A stretch of 64,000 nt of DNA from the NCBI GenBank assembly GCA_046289925.1, contig JBKBUN010000001.1:1-64000 (forward strand), given 5' to 3'. A program made the position numbers and the translations under genes. This document shows positions 35,657 through 43,009 of this stretch, one piece after another. The notes beneath the pieces were generated by a model. The model saw nothing but the letters and a program-made list of their open reading frames with translations. It was not told where the DNA came from and searched no databases. Position 1 is the first letter of the stretch. Each line of letters opens with the position of its first letter. The DNA comes from Acidovorax_G sp046289925. GTDB taxonomy: Bacteria > Pseudomonadota > Gammaproteobacteria > Burkholderiales > Burkholderiaceae_C.

Positions 35657-36592
35657 TCAGACCACCGCCACAGCGCTGTGGTCGCCGCCGCTCGGCTTGC
35701 GCAGCACGTAGGCGTCTTGGTGGTTCCAGAAATGCACACGCGCCTCGTGCACCAGGCACGGCAAGCCCATGGTTTCGGCAATGCGCGCGTGCACAAAGGC
35801 CGGCGAGGTGAAGCTCGTGCCGTACTCGTTCACATCAATGGCCCGCGACTCGCTCGACGGTGCAAAAAAGAAGCCCTCGGCATCCAGCGACACATGGTCG
35901 TATGCAGCAGCCTTCTCGCCATGGGTGCTGAACACCAGCAACCCGCCCGGGGCCACGGCATCCCACAACACCCGAAGCCAACGCCCCCAGGTGCTGCGTG
36001 GCAGGTGGCTGAACAGCGACAGCACGAACACCAGGTCATACCGCTGCGGCCACTCCAGCGCTTCCGGCAGCACCGACGACACCAAGCCCTGCACGCCAAA
36101 AGTCTGGCGCGCAAAGTCCACGGCATCGGGCACCACGTCAGAAACCGTCACCCGCTCGGCCCCCAGCACCTTGACCAAGTGCCGCGTGAAGCGGCCATGG
36201 CCGCTGGCAAACTCCAGCACCGAGCCGGTCTTGAGCAGCGGCTGTTCTACCGCTTCAAGCAGCAGCATCAGCTCCGACAGCGTGCGCCAACCGTCGGCAA
36301 AGTAATCGCGCAGCGGGTTGCGGCTGGAGGGATGCCCGGCAAAAAAACCAAAGATATCGTCCTGCGACGAAACGGTGCAGTCCAGGCCCATGATGTTGGC
36401 AAACGAGCCATTCAGCGCATGCTGCTCGATCAACGCATGGGCAGCCAGCATGGTATCGGGCTCAGCGCGGGCGCGCTGCAGCACCTGGGCGGCGGCCTCT
36501 CGCTGGCCCATTTGCAGCAGTCGCCGTCCTTCTTCCAGCAAAGCCGCTCCGGGGCCTGCTGCGGAACGTTCGGTCAAGGGCGTCAAAGTCAT
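35657..36592 (-). CDS. SAM-dependent methyltransferase with short N-terminal helical repeat
   Basis: The 311-residue protein has an N-terminal TPR-like helix pair (GAALLEEGRRLLQMGQREAAAQVLQRA, about 15-41) followed by a methyltransferase domain: motif I VLEFASGHGRFTRHL near 125-140, then VTVSDVVPDAVD and APGGLLVFSTHGE. Motif I has Ala-Ser-Gly where most families have Gly-x-Gly. The helical repeat recalls the TPR of the neighbouring fusion protein, and both may dock on the same partner. It lies 82 bases after the Wzt gene. Confidence 0.82.
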   Translation of the reverse strand: MTLTPLTERSAAGPGAALLEEGRRLLQMGQREAAAQVLQRARAEPDTMLAAHALIEQHALNGSFANIMGLDCTVSSQDDIFGFFAGHPSSRNPLRDYFADGWRTLSELMLLLEAVEQPLLKTGSVLEFASGHGRFTRHLVKVLGAERVTVSDVVPDAVDFARQTFGVQGLVSSVLPEALEWPQRYDLVFVLSLFSHLPRSTWGRWLRVLWDAVAPGGLLVFSTHGEKAAAYDHVSLDAEGFFFAPSSESRAIDVNEYGTSFTSPAFVHARIAETMGLPCLVHEARVHFWNHQDAYVLRKPSGGDHSAVAVV

Positions 36593-36674
36593 GGGTGCGG
36601 ATTATCGGTGGCGCGCGGCGCGGCGCGGCTGCAGCAGGGCCTGCGACAGTACAGCAGGAGGCGTTGCGCGCCGC

Positions 36675-37976
36675 TCAAGACCAATGGTGCGGCAACCGCA
36701 CCAAACCCGGCAGGGGCTTCGGAAAGATGAAACGGAAGTGCAGGAACTGAAACCACTGGTCGTATACCGCCAGCCCCGTTTCGTCGAACAGGAACGCGCT
36801 GATCACATAGTCCCCGCTGTGCAGCGGCAGGTCGGGGAATGTCAGCACCGACCGCCAAGTACCATCGGGCAGCGCCTGCGGCGCCGCACCGTCTTCGTGC
36901 GTGGCCAGCGATGTAATGCCCACGCCTTTGGACTGCTCGATCATGAAACCGATATGGGGCCGCTCAGCCCCACGGCCACGGGCAGTGATGGTCACCACCA
37001 GGTCCTGGCCTTGCAGCACAGGCGGCTGGCCGTCCTGCGGCTCGGTCAGGTTGGCAACCTCCACCGAAAGAATGCAGGCGCCCCCGTGGTCGGCTGGCGA
37101 TGCAGTCGGGCGTGCGGCTGCCGCATCGCTGGCCGGCGCCGGGGCTACAAGTTCGCTCGCAGAGTCGGCTTCGACCGCCCCCGCCGGCAGACCATCTGCC
37201 GCGTCGCGCGCACGGGTGTGCACGTCGTAGGCAGCCAGCACGGGCTCGGTAGGCCCGAACATGGCCACCTCTCCTTTGCGCAACCATAGCGCCTGGTCGC
37301 ACAAGTGTCGGATGTGGTACGGGCTGTGCGAGCAAAACAGAATCGTGCAGCCGTTGTTGCGAAAAGCCGTGATGCGCTCCACGCACTTCTTCTGAAAGTG
37401 CTGGTCGCCCACAGCCAGCGCCTCGTCAATGATCAGCACATCAGGCTGCACCGCCGTGACCAGCGCAAACGCCAGGCGAACCGTCATGCCCGAGGAATAG
37501 GTTTTCACCGGACGGTCCAGCGCTTCGCCCAGTTCGCAAAACTCGATGATGGAAGGCTCAAGCCGCTGCATCTCATCGCGGTCGATGCCGATCAGGCTGC
37601 CACCGAAGTACAAATTGTCGCGGCCGCTGAAGTCAGGGTGAAAGCCTGCGCCCAACTCCAGAATGGCCGTCACACGGCCCACGCGGTCGATGCGACCTTC
37701 ACTGGGCTGCAGCGTGCCCGCCAACAGCTTGAGCAACGAACTCTTGCCCGCCCCGTTGTCACCGATCACGCCAATGCACTGGCCACGCTGCAATTCAAAC
37801 GACACATTGCGCAAGGCCCAGTGGCTGCGATAGGTGACATGCCCGGCAAGCAGCGCACGCAGCCGAGCCCGGGGGGAAGGGTACAGACGGTATTCCTTGC
37901 CCACACCCTGCACGCGCAACACGGTGTCGGCCGAAGGCGCAGCGGCGCTCGCCATTAGGGGGGAGTGCGCACTCAT
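36675..37976 (-). CDS. wzt: O-antigen ABC transporter ATP-binding protein with C-terminal Wzt carbohydrate-binding domain
   Basis: The 433-residue protein has an ABC ATPase domain (Walker A GDNGAGKS at 72-79, signature TYSSGMTVRLAF, Walker B DVLIIDEALAVGD). After an Ala-rich linker (about 265-310) comes a Wzt_C beta-sandwich domain (about 310-433). In known Wzt proteins this domain reads the chemical cap on the non-reducing end of the O-antigen. It overlaps the permease stop by four bases (ATGA). Its presence points to capped chain-length control, consistent with the methyltransferases nearby. Confidence 0.92.
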   Translation of the reverse strand: MSAHSPLMASAAAPSADTVLRVQGVGKEYRLYPSPRARLRALLAGHVTYRSHWALRNVSFELQRGQCIGVIGDNGAGKSSLLKLLAGTLQPSEGRIDRVGRVTAILELGAGFHPDFSGRDNLYFGGSLIGIDRDEMQRLEPSIIEFCELGEALDRPVKTYSSGMTVRLAFALVTAVQPDVLIIDEALAVGDQHFQKKCVERITAFRNNGCTILFCSHSPYHIRHLCDQALWLRKGEVAMFGPTEPVLAAYDVHTRARDAADGLPAGAVEADSASELVAPAPASDAAAARPTASPADHGGACILSVEVANLTEPQDGQPPVLQGQDLVVTITARGRGAERPHIGFMIEQSKGVGITSLATHEDGAAPQALPDGTWRSVLTFPDLPLHSGDYVISAFLFDETGLAVYDQWFQFLHFRFIFPKPLPGLVRLPHHWS

Positions 37977-38776
37977 AGCCAGTCCACCAATTGGTCGCGG
38001 CTGCGCGCCACCAGCAGCGACAGCACGCCCGCCAGCAGCAGCACCCAAGCCAGGGTGACACCCCAGGTGGCCAGGGGCGGCCACGCCCCTTGCAGCAGCA
38101 CTTGCTGGTAGCCCTGCACAAGCCCCGTCATGGGATTGAGCCACAGCGCCCAGCGCCAGCGCTCAGGAAACAGCGCCATCGGAAACAGAATGGGCGACAG
38201 GTAAACACCCACCGAGAGTGCAAAACCCACAGCCTGCACCGTGTCGCGCAGCGCCGCCGCCAAGATGGCCAGCACATACGCCAACAGCAGGCACAGCAAC
38301 AATTGAAGCCCCAACAGCGCCGGCAGTGCCAGCCAGAATGCGGGCGCGCCCCGGTGCAGCGGCCAGTAGGCCAGCGCCACCAGCAGCAGCAACGGGCCGT
38401 ACACCACCGCACTGGCCATCACCGCACGGGCCATGAAAAGCACGGGCGGCAGCGGGTTCTTCTGCAGCAGCCCGCCTGCATCGATCAGGCTGCTCATGCC
38501 GCGCGAAACGGCGTCACAAAACGCCATCCAAGGCAAGGCGCCCACCACCAAAAATGCACCGACGGCCCGCGTGGGCGCGTTGTCGCCCAGGCGCATGTTG
38601 AACACCACGTCGAACACCAAATAGAAGGCGGCCACCGTCAGCAGGGGCTGTAGGTAGGGCCACACAATGCCCATGGCCGTGCCACTGTGGCGGGCGGCCA
38701 CTTCACGCCGCGTGAGCACCCACACCAGTCGACGGCCGCGCCACAGGGCCTGGCATTCGTTCCACAAAGCGGTCAT
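37973..38776 (-). CDS. wzm: O-antigen ABC transporter permease
   Basis: The 267-residue inner-membrane protein has an N-terminal amphipathic segment (MTALWNECQALWRGRRLVWV), about six hydrophobic segments and the ABC-2 family signature around GTAMGIVWPYLQPLL and NPMTGLVQGYQ. With Wzt it exports undecaprenyl-linked polysaccharide across the inner membrane. It is the first gene of this minus-strand run. The ATG at 38776 is chosen because the 103 residues upstream in frame (a TTG at 39085) lack similarity and are in a repeat-containing spacer. Confidence 0.92.
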   Translation of the reverse strand: MTALWNECQALWRGRRLVWVLTRREVAARHSGTAMGIVWPYLQPLLTVAAFYLVFDVVFNMRLGDNAPTRAVGAFLVVGALPWMAFCDAVSRGMSSLIDAGGLLQKNPLPPVLFMARAVMASAVVYGPLLLLVALAYWPLHRGAPAFWLALPALLGLQLLLCLLLAYVLAILAAALRDTVQAVGFALSVGVYLSPILFPMALFPERWRWALWLNPMTGLVQGYQQVLLQGAWPPLATWGVTLAWVLLLAGVLSLLVARSRDQLVDWL

Positions 38777-39132
38777 GCAAACAAAGAGGTTGGACGGTTG
38801 GGGTTGAAAAAGCGCTCGCGTCAGGCGGGCGTCACAGGGCTTGGGCCATGCGTGGGCGCACAGGCGGCCAGCGCCCGGCGGAGTCAGCTTTGCGCCAGCC
38901 GGGGCCCGACGACCAAGCCCCTCGGTCCGCCTGCACCACGCCCACACCGGCTGCAGTCTGCCGCCTGCCGCTCGCGCGTGGCTGCCGATTGTCCACGACT
39001 CGGGCACCACCACGGCCACGGCAACACCCGGTGCAGTGCGAAGGCTCAGACCACAGCCCCCTTCCCGCAGGCCGCGTGCTGGCAACGTGCGCTGCCGCTG
39101 CGTCGATCAGCCTGCTTGACCCAGACACCCAA

Positions 39133-39183
39133 CCGCTATCAGATTGATAGCTGCTTGTGCTTGGTTTACAAGCACGAGCGGCC
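39133..39183. repeat. R1 short intergenic repeat
   Basis: GCTATCAGATTGATAGCTGC, then TTGTGCTT, a loop and ACAAGCACGAGCGGCC. Same layout as the reference R1 copy with a few changes. Confidence 0.8.
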
Positions 39184-39278
39184 GATTCGACCCATAAGCC
39201 ATCCGAACAAGACGCCGCCTATTCACCCCCCGCCCAGGGGGGCAAAGACCCGCGTGGGCCTGGGCCCAATGGGTCATG

Positions 39279-39298
39279 ACAGGCTCCTAGGAGCCTGT
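39279..39298. repeat. Palindrome formed by two R2 termini head to head
   Basis: ACAGGCTCCTAGGAGCCTGT is a perfect 20-bp palindrome. Its left half equals the outer ten bases of the R2 right end and its right half the outer ten bases of the R2 left end. It may be an excision scar or an insertion target. Confidence 0.65.
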
Positions 39299-39357
39299 AG
39301 GCGGGCCCAGCGCGACCGCTGTCGCCACGACGGCAGGGCCCGGCGGGCGCAAACGCC

Positions 39358-40320
39358 TTACTGCCGGGGGGCCACGGCGCGCTGTGCCGCGGGCACGGCG
39401 GCTTCGTAGCGCTTGGCAAAGGCTTCGATGGCCGCGGCATCGGGCTTGGCATTGGCCTGCAGACGCTGGGCTTCGGCCACGCGGGCGTCCTGGATGATGC
39501 TGGCACGCACCTCCTTCACCAAATCGTCTTTCACCTCATCAAACGGGCGCACACCGGCGGGCTTGCGGTCCAGCAGTTGGATGATGTGGTAGCCGAACTG
39601 CGACTCGACCAGATCGCTCATGTCGTTCGCATTCTTCAGGGCAAACGCTGCTTGCTCGAACGAAGGCACCATACGGCCCCGGGCAAAAAAGCCCAGATCA
39701 CCGCCCTTTTCAGCACTGCCCTTGTCGGCCGACTTTTCAGTCGCCAGTTTGGCAAAGTCGGCGCCGCCCTTGAGGTCTTGGAGAATCTTTTCGGCTTCTG
39801 CCTTGGACTCGGGCGTGGTGCCCGAAATCAAGATGTGGCGCACCCGAACCTGCTCATCGGCCTTGAAGCGGTCTGGGTTGGCGCGGTACAGCGTGCGGGC
39901 CTTCGCCTCGGCGGCTTCTTGGGAGGGCGCGGCCTTTTGGTCAATACGCTCGATCAGCGCATCGGACAGCACCTTGTCCATGGCCACCTTCAGCGTGGCA
40001 GCCACCACCGGATCTTTGTCCAGGCCTTGGGCCAATGCCTCTGCCGCCATGGCACGGCGCACATACAAGTTGTGGGCCACCTGGCCCACCGTTTGAGGAC
40101 GCGACAGCACCAGCGGCCGCATTTCGGGCGGCATGCGCAGCGCGTCGGCCTGAATGTCCAGCGTGGTAATGGAAATCTTGTCGCCCTGCACCAGGGGCAC
40201 AGCGTCGTTGGCCTGGGCTGCAAACGCAGCACCGCCCAGCAGCGCCATCACCGCCACGGCACGAAGGGGGCGCAGCGCGCGGCCCCGGGTCATGTCAACA
40301 CACAAGCTCATAGTCACCAT
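39358..40320 (-). CDS. PpiC-type (parvulin) periplasmic peptidyl-prolyl isomerase
   Basis: The 320-residue precursor has a signal peptide (hydrophobic core near residues 20-36, cleavage around AAQA), a SurA/PrsA-like helical N-terminal region and a rotamase domain (about 155-250: VRVRHILISGTTPESKAEAE, GGDLGFFARGRMVPSFEQAA, FGYHIIQL). It helps exported proteins fold. It lies just after the gene for a large exported surface protein, separated by a strong terminator, so it may be a dedicated foldase for it. Several start codons are possible near 40320; I kept the longest, and the ATG at residue 11 is equally good. Confidence 0.88.
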   Translation of the reverse strand: MVTMSLCVDMTRGRALRPLRAVAVMALLGGAAFAAQANDAVPLVQGDKISITTLDIQADALRMPPEMRPLVLSRPQTVGQVAHNLYVRRAMAAEALAQGLDKDPVVAATLKVAMDKVLSDALIERIDQKAAPSQEAAEAKARTLYRANPDRFKADEQVRVRHILISGTTPESKAEAEKILQDLKGGADFAKLATEKSADKGSAEKGGDLGFFARGRMVPSFEQAAFALKNANDMSDLVESQFGYHIIQLLDRKPAGVRPFDEVKDDLVKEVRASIIQDARVAEAQRLQANAKPDAAAIEAFAKRYEAAVPAAQRAVAPRQ

Positions 40321-40349
40321 GCAAGAAGAAGTGAATTCACCAATAAAAA

Positions 40350-40377
40350 AGGCGGGGGTCGCCCCCCGCCTTTTGAG
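40350..40377 (-). terminator. Strong terminator after the surface protein gene
   Basis: Minus strand: AAAAGGCGGGGGG, a short CGA-type loop, CCCCCGCCTTTTTT. The ten-base GC stem flanked by A and T runs is the strongest terminator in the window and would work on both strands. Confidence 0.92.
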
Positions 40378-40407
40378 ATCGCATTGCTGCGATTAAGTGC
40401 CCACGAA

Positions 40408-42117
40408 TTACTTCGTGAAGCGGTGCGGCCAGGTGATACCGTAGGTACCGGCCTTGCCAGCCGAAGCTTGCGGGTTCTCCAGCTTGATGAACGAAGCGCC
40501 CAGGATCGGCAGACCCTTGCCACCGTTGGCGGTGTTGAGCACGCCCCAGCCGTTTTCGTACGAACCGGTCGTCACAGTACGGCGAGCAACGCTGGCGCCC
40601 AGAACCGAGGTGCCCGTGTCACGGAAGGCCAGCACGCTGACTTCACCGCAGAACTGCACGCTGGTGGACGTACCAGGCGAGAACACCGGCACCGTGCTGC
40701 CCGTCGTTTCTTCGCGGTCGAAGAACTTCTGGCTGTCTGCACGCACGCAGATGTTGCCATTGGCATCGACGCTGGTGTTACCAGCCTCGATCGGCGCACC
40801 TGCTTGTGCGGGGTAGAACATGTCGTCAGCGTGACCCCCTGCGCCCAGGTCAGAGAACAGGCGATACTGTGTCGAAGCCGTTGCCAGGGCCAGCGTGGTG
40901 CCAGCAGCGTAATTGGCGGCCACATTGTAACGGCGGGTGGGCATCGAGAACACCCAGTCGGTCTTGGCCGAGATCACGGCGTCGTTGGCGTACTGGTTGG
41001 TCACCGAGTTCACGCGCAGAGCAGCTTGCAGGGCCTGGGCTTGTGCCAGGGGGGCCGCAGCTCCAGGAGCAGCGTAGAACGGGGTCGACATGTCGGGCAG
41101 GTCGAAGTTCAGCAGGGCCAGCGCAGGCACAGAGGTGGGAGCCGCGTTGGCATTCGTCACCACTTGCGTCGTGCGGAACAGCGGGTCGGCCGTCAGGGTG
41201 TTGGCATCGGCAGTCACCGCCACAGCAGGCGTGTCCAACTGCGGGAAGTGCACGAAGTTACCGCGAGTACCACCGGTCAACTGGATGGCCGTAGCGGCAC
41301 CAGAGAACGTGGTGGTTTGAGGCACGTTGATGATGTACCAGTCACCCATCAAACCCGTGGTGGGGGTCTGCAGACCACGTTGAGCTGCAGCAGCTTCGGT
41401 AGTGAAGCTGGTCGTTGCAATGGTGTCGACCAGCGTACGGGCTGCCGAGCCTGCCACCGAGCAAGGCGCCGTGCCGTTCACGTGCTTGGTAGCGGTGTAC
41501 AGGGGCGAACGCTGCGTACCAGCAGCCGAGGCGGTGCCGTCAGCAGTCCAGGCCGTCACGTTGGTGATGTCGGCCATGTTGAAGATTTCAACATAACCTT
41601 CGCGGGTCAGGTTGGCCTTGGTGGCAGCGTCAGCGTACGAGGGCAGACGGGTTTGCACGAAAGGCTGGGCCACGTTCTTGGTCAGGGCGGGCACCGTGCA
41701 GGTGTTGTCGGCCGTGATGATGTTGGCCACGCCATCGGCGCCAGCCATCACAGCAGCGGTCCACACATCGCCAGGCGACATGAACACCTGGAAGTCCAGC
41801 ACGTCATCAGAGTTGGAGGCGCTGCGGAAGCGAACCTTCACCAGCTTGCCGTTGGCTTGGTCGGTGTTGGTCACGTGCAGAACGGTCATGTTGCCGTTTT
41901 GCGCGTTGTAGTAGGGCACCACCAGAGCGTGACCCACGCCGCCTTCGGCCACAGCCAGGCCGGTAGCGTCGCGCGCGGCCATCTTGCCGTCGGTAGCAAT
42001 GGTTGTCGCATCGACAGCCGCACCAGTACCGGCGATTACGCCAGCCAGGGCAGAGCTAGCGAAGCCCAGGCCACCAATCATGGCAGCAATGCTCAGGGCC
42101 ATCACATTTTTCTTCAT
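40408..42117 (-). CDS. Large exported surface-layer-like protein, function unknown
   Basis: The 569-residue precursor has a textbook signal peptide (MKKNVMALSIAAMIGGLGFA, cleavage near ALA-GV). The mature part is rich in Ala, Thr, Val, Asn and Gly with few Lys or Cys (four cysteines), as in S-layer and other secreted beta proteins. No enzyme motif is visible. CTGGAGTTC lies before the ATG. A strong terminator follows, and only a lipoprotein gene separates it from the T2SS secretin gene. It may be a surface array protein of the type reported from Comamonadaceae nanopods (NpdA of Delftia), but I cannot confirm that from sequence memory. Confidence 0.7.
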   Translation of the reverse strand: MKKNVMALSIAAMIGGLGFASSALAGVIAGTGAAVDATTIATDGKMAARDATGLAVAEGGVGHALVVPYYNAQNGNMTVLHVTNTDQANGKLVKVRFRSASNSDDVLDFQVFMSPGDVWTAAVMAGADGVANIITADNTCTVPALTKNVAQPFVQTRLPSYADAATKANLTREGYVEIFNMADITNVTAWTADGTASAAGTQRSPLYTATKHVNGTAPCSVAGSAARTLVDTIATTSFTTEAAAAQRGLQTPTTGLMGDWYIINVPQTTTFSGAATAIQLTGGTRGNFVHFPQLDTPAVAVTADANTLTADPLFRTTQVVTNANAAPTSVPALALLNFDLPDMSTPFYAAPGAAAPLAQAQALQAALRVNSVTNQYANDAVISAKTDWVFSMPTRRYNVAANYAAGTTLALATASTQYRLFSDLGAGGHADDMFYPAQAGAPIEAGNTSVDANGNICVRADSQKFFDREETTGSTVPVFSPGTSTSVQFCGEVSVLAFRDTGTSVLGASVARRTVTTGSYENGWGVLNTANGGKGLPILGASFIKLENPQASAGKAGTYGITWPHRFTK

Positions 42118-42324
42118 ATCAAGAACTCCAGTTAAAAAGTTGGTAAGCGCAACTACCACGATTGATTACGCTTAGGCATCGTAGCACAGCGCGTTGAGGG
42201 CTTGTACAGCGGGCGGCCGGTGAAACCGCCTGTTGTTGATGAAAAGCAACACTGGTCAGAGCGGTGTGGCAGAACCTCCTTCGCAGGGACTAGTGGCAAC
42301 GTTGCAAGACCGGATCAACACCGT

Positions 42325-42747
42325 TCACAGGTCTTGGTGACGCCACCACTGGCCGTCTTCGAGCAACCACGTCTCGTCCACGTACGTGTCAATCGTACCC
42401 AAATTCATTCCCAGCAGGGCGGGTTTGGCGCTCAATTTCATGCGGGCCGTGCACTTTTCCCCACTTTCGCAGGTGACCTTGAAGGGAGTGGCAGCCTCAA
42501 TGGTGACACCCGCGCCAAATTGGCGGCGGAACTGTTCGGCATCTTTGAGCTTGCGGTAGGCGGGCGTGGAAAGCGCCCAGGCTTTTTCGTATTGGCCCGC
42601 GATGCGAGCCTTCCAGTAGTCGGTGGCGCGCTGGGCCACCATTTCTTCTGGCGTGGCCGATGACATGCCGGCACAACCCGACAAAGCGAGCACAGACGCC
42701 GACAAGGCAATGGTGGCCCAGGTACGGGCACGGTGGTGCAGGGTCAT
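42325..42747 (-). CDS. Small putative lipoprotein
   Basis: The 140-residue precursor has a lipoprotein signal ending in LALSGC with the lipidated Cys at 25. The mature part (about 115 residues) has a helix-rich start (EEMVAQRATDYWKARIAGQYEKAW) and a beta-rich end with WLLEDGQWWRHQ, resembling NTF2/SnoaL-like lipoproteins. It lies between the surface protein and gspD on the same strand. It could be a pilotin-like or accessory factor of the secretion system, but there is no sequence evidence for that. Two cysteines in CESGEKC may form a disulfide. Confidence 0.78.
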   Translation of the reverse strand: MTLHHRARTWATIALSASVLALSGCAGMSSATPEEMVAQRATDYWKARIAGQYEKAWALSTPAYRKLKDAEQFRRQFGAGVTIEAATPFKVTCESGEKCTARMKLSAKPALLGMNLGTIDTYVDETWLLEDGQWWRHQDL

Positions 42748-43009
42748 GGTGTGTTTCGACTCCTTTGGGTGAATGCGACGGCCAGTCGGCCGAACGAGAG
42801 AAAAGCGTCAGAAAAAAGCATCAGAAAAACATCAGGCGCTTGCAACACCCGCCATGACGCTGCAGAGCACCCCAAGCGCGGTGCTGAAGGCGGCTGTGGC
42901 ATGGGGCTGTGGCATGGGCGGCCCCGACTGCCAGGCAGCAGCCCCACCGACGCCTGCCACCACCACGGCGGCGCGTTCGTTGTCCATTTGTTTCATTTGT
43001 TCGTATCAC

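Larger units (their letters stand above)
38777..39357. other. Spacer upstream of wzm, with R1 repeat and an R2-end palindrome
   Basis: The 581-base stretch has no convincing gene. Its first 350 bases are GC-rich with random-looking frames; a decayed gene cannot be excluded. An R1 copy lies at 39133-39183, and a 20-bp palindrome built of two R2 termini at 39279-39298. The wzm promoter must lie in the left part; I see no clear box. Confidence 0.65.

Noticed and set aside
38832..39128. Possible decayed gene in the spacer upstream of wzm
   Set aside because: Frames on both strands are open but composition-driven. A GVAVAVVVPESW string faintly recalls a glycosyltransferase start, which is too little to call a pseudogene.
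42118..42324. A sigma-70 promoter for the surface protein
   Set aside because: A TACGAT -10-like box is present on the minus strand, but no good -35 box lies at the right distance, so I do not list it as a feature.
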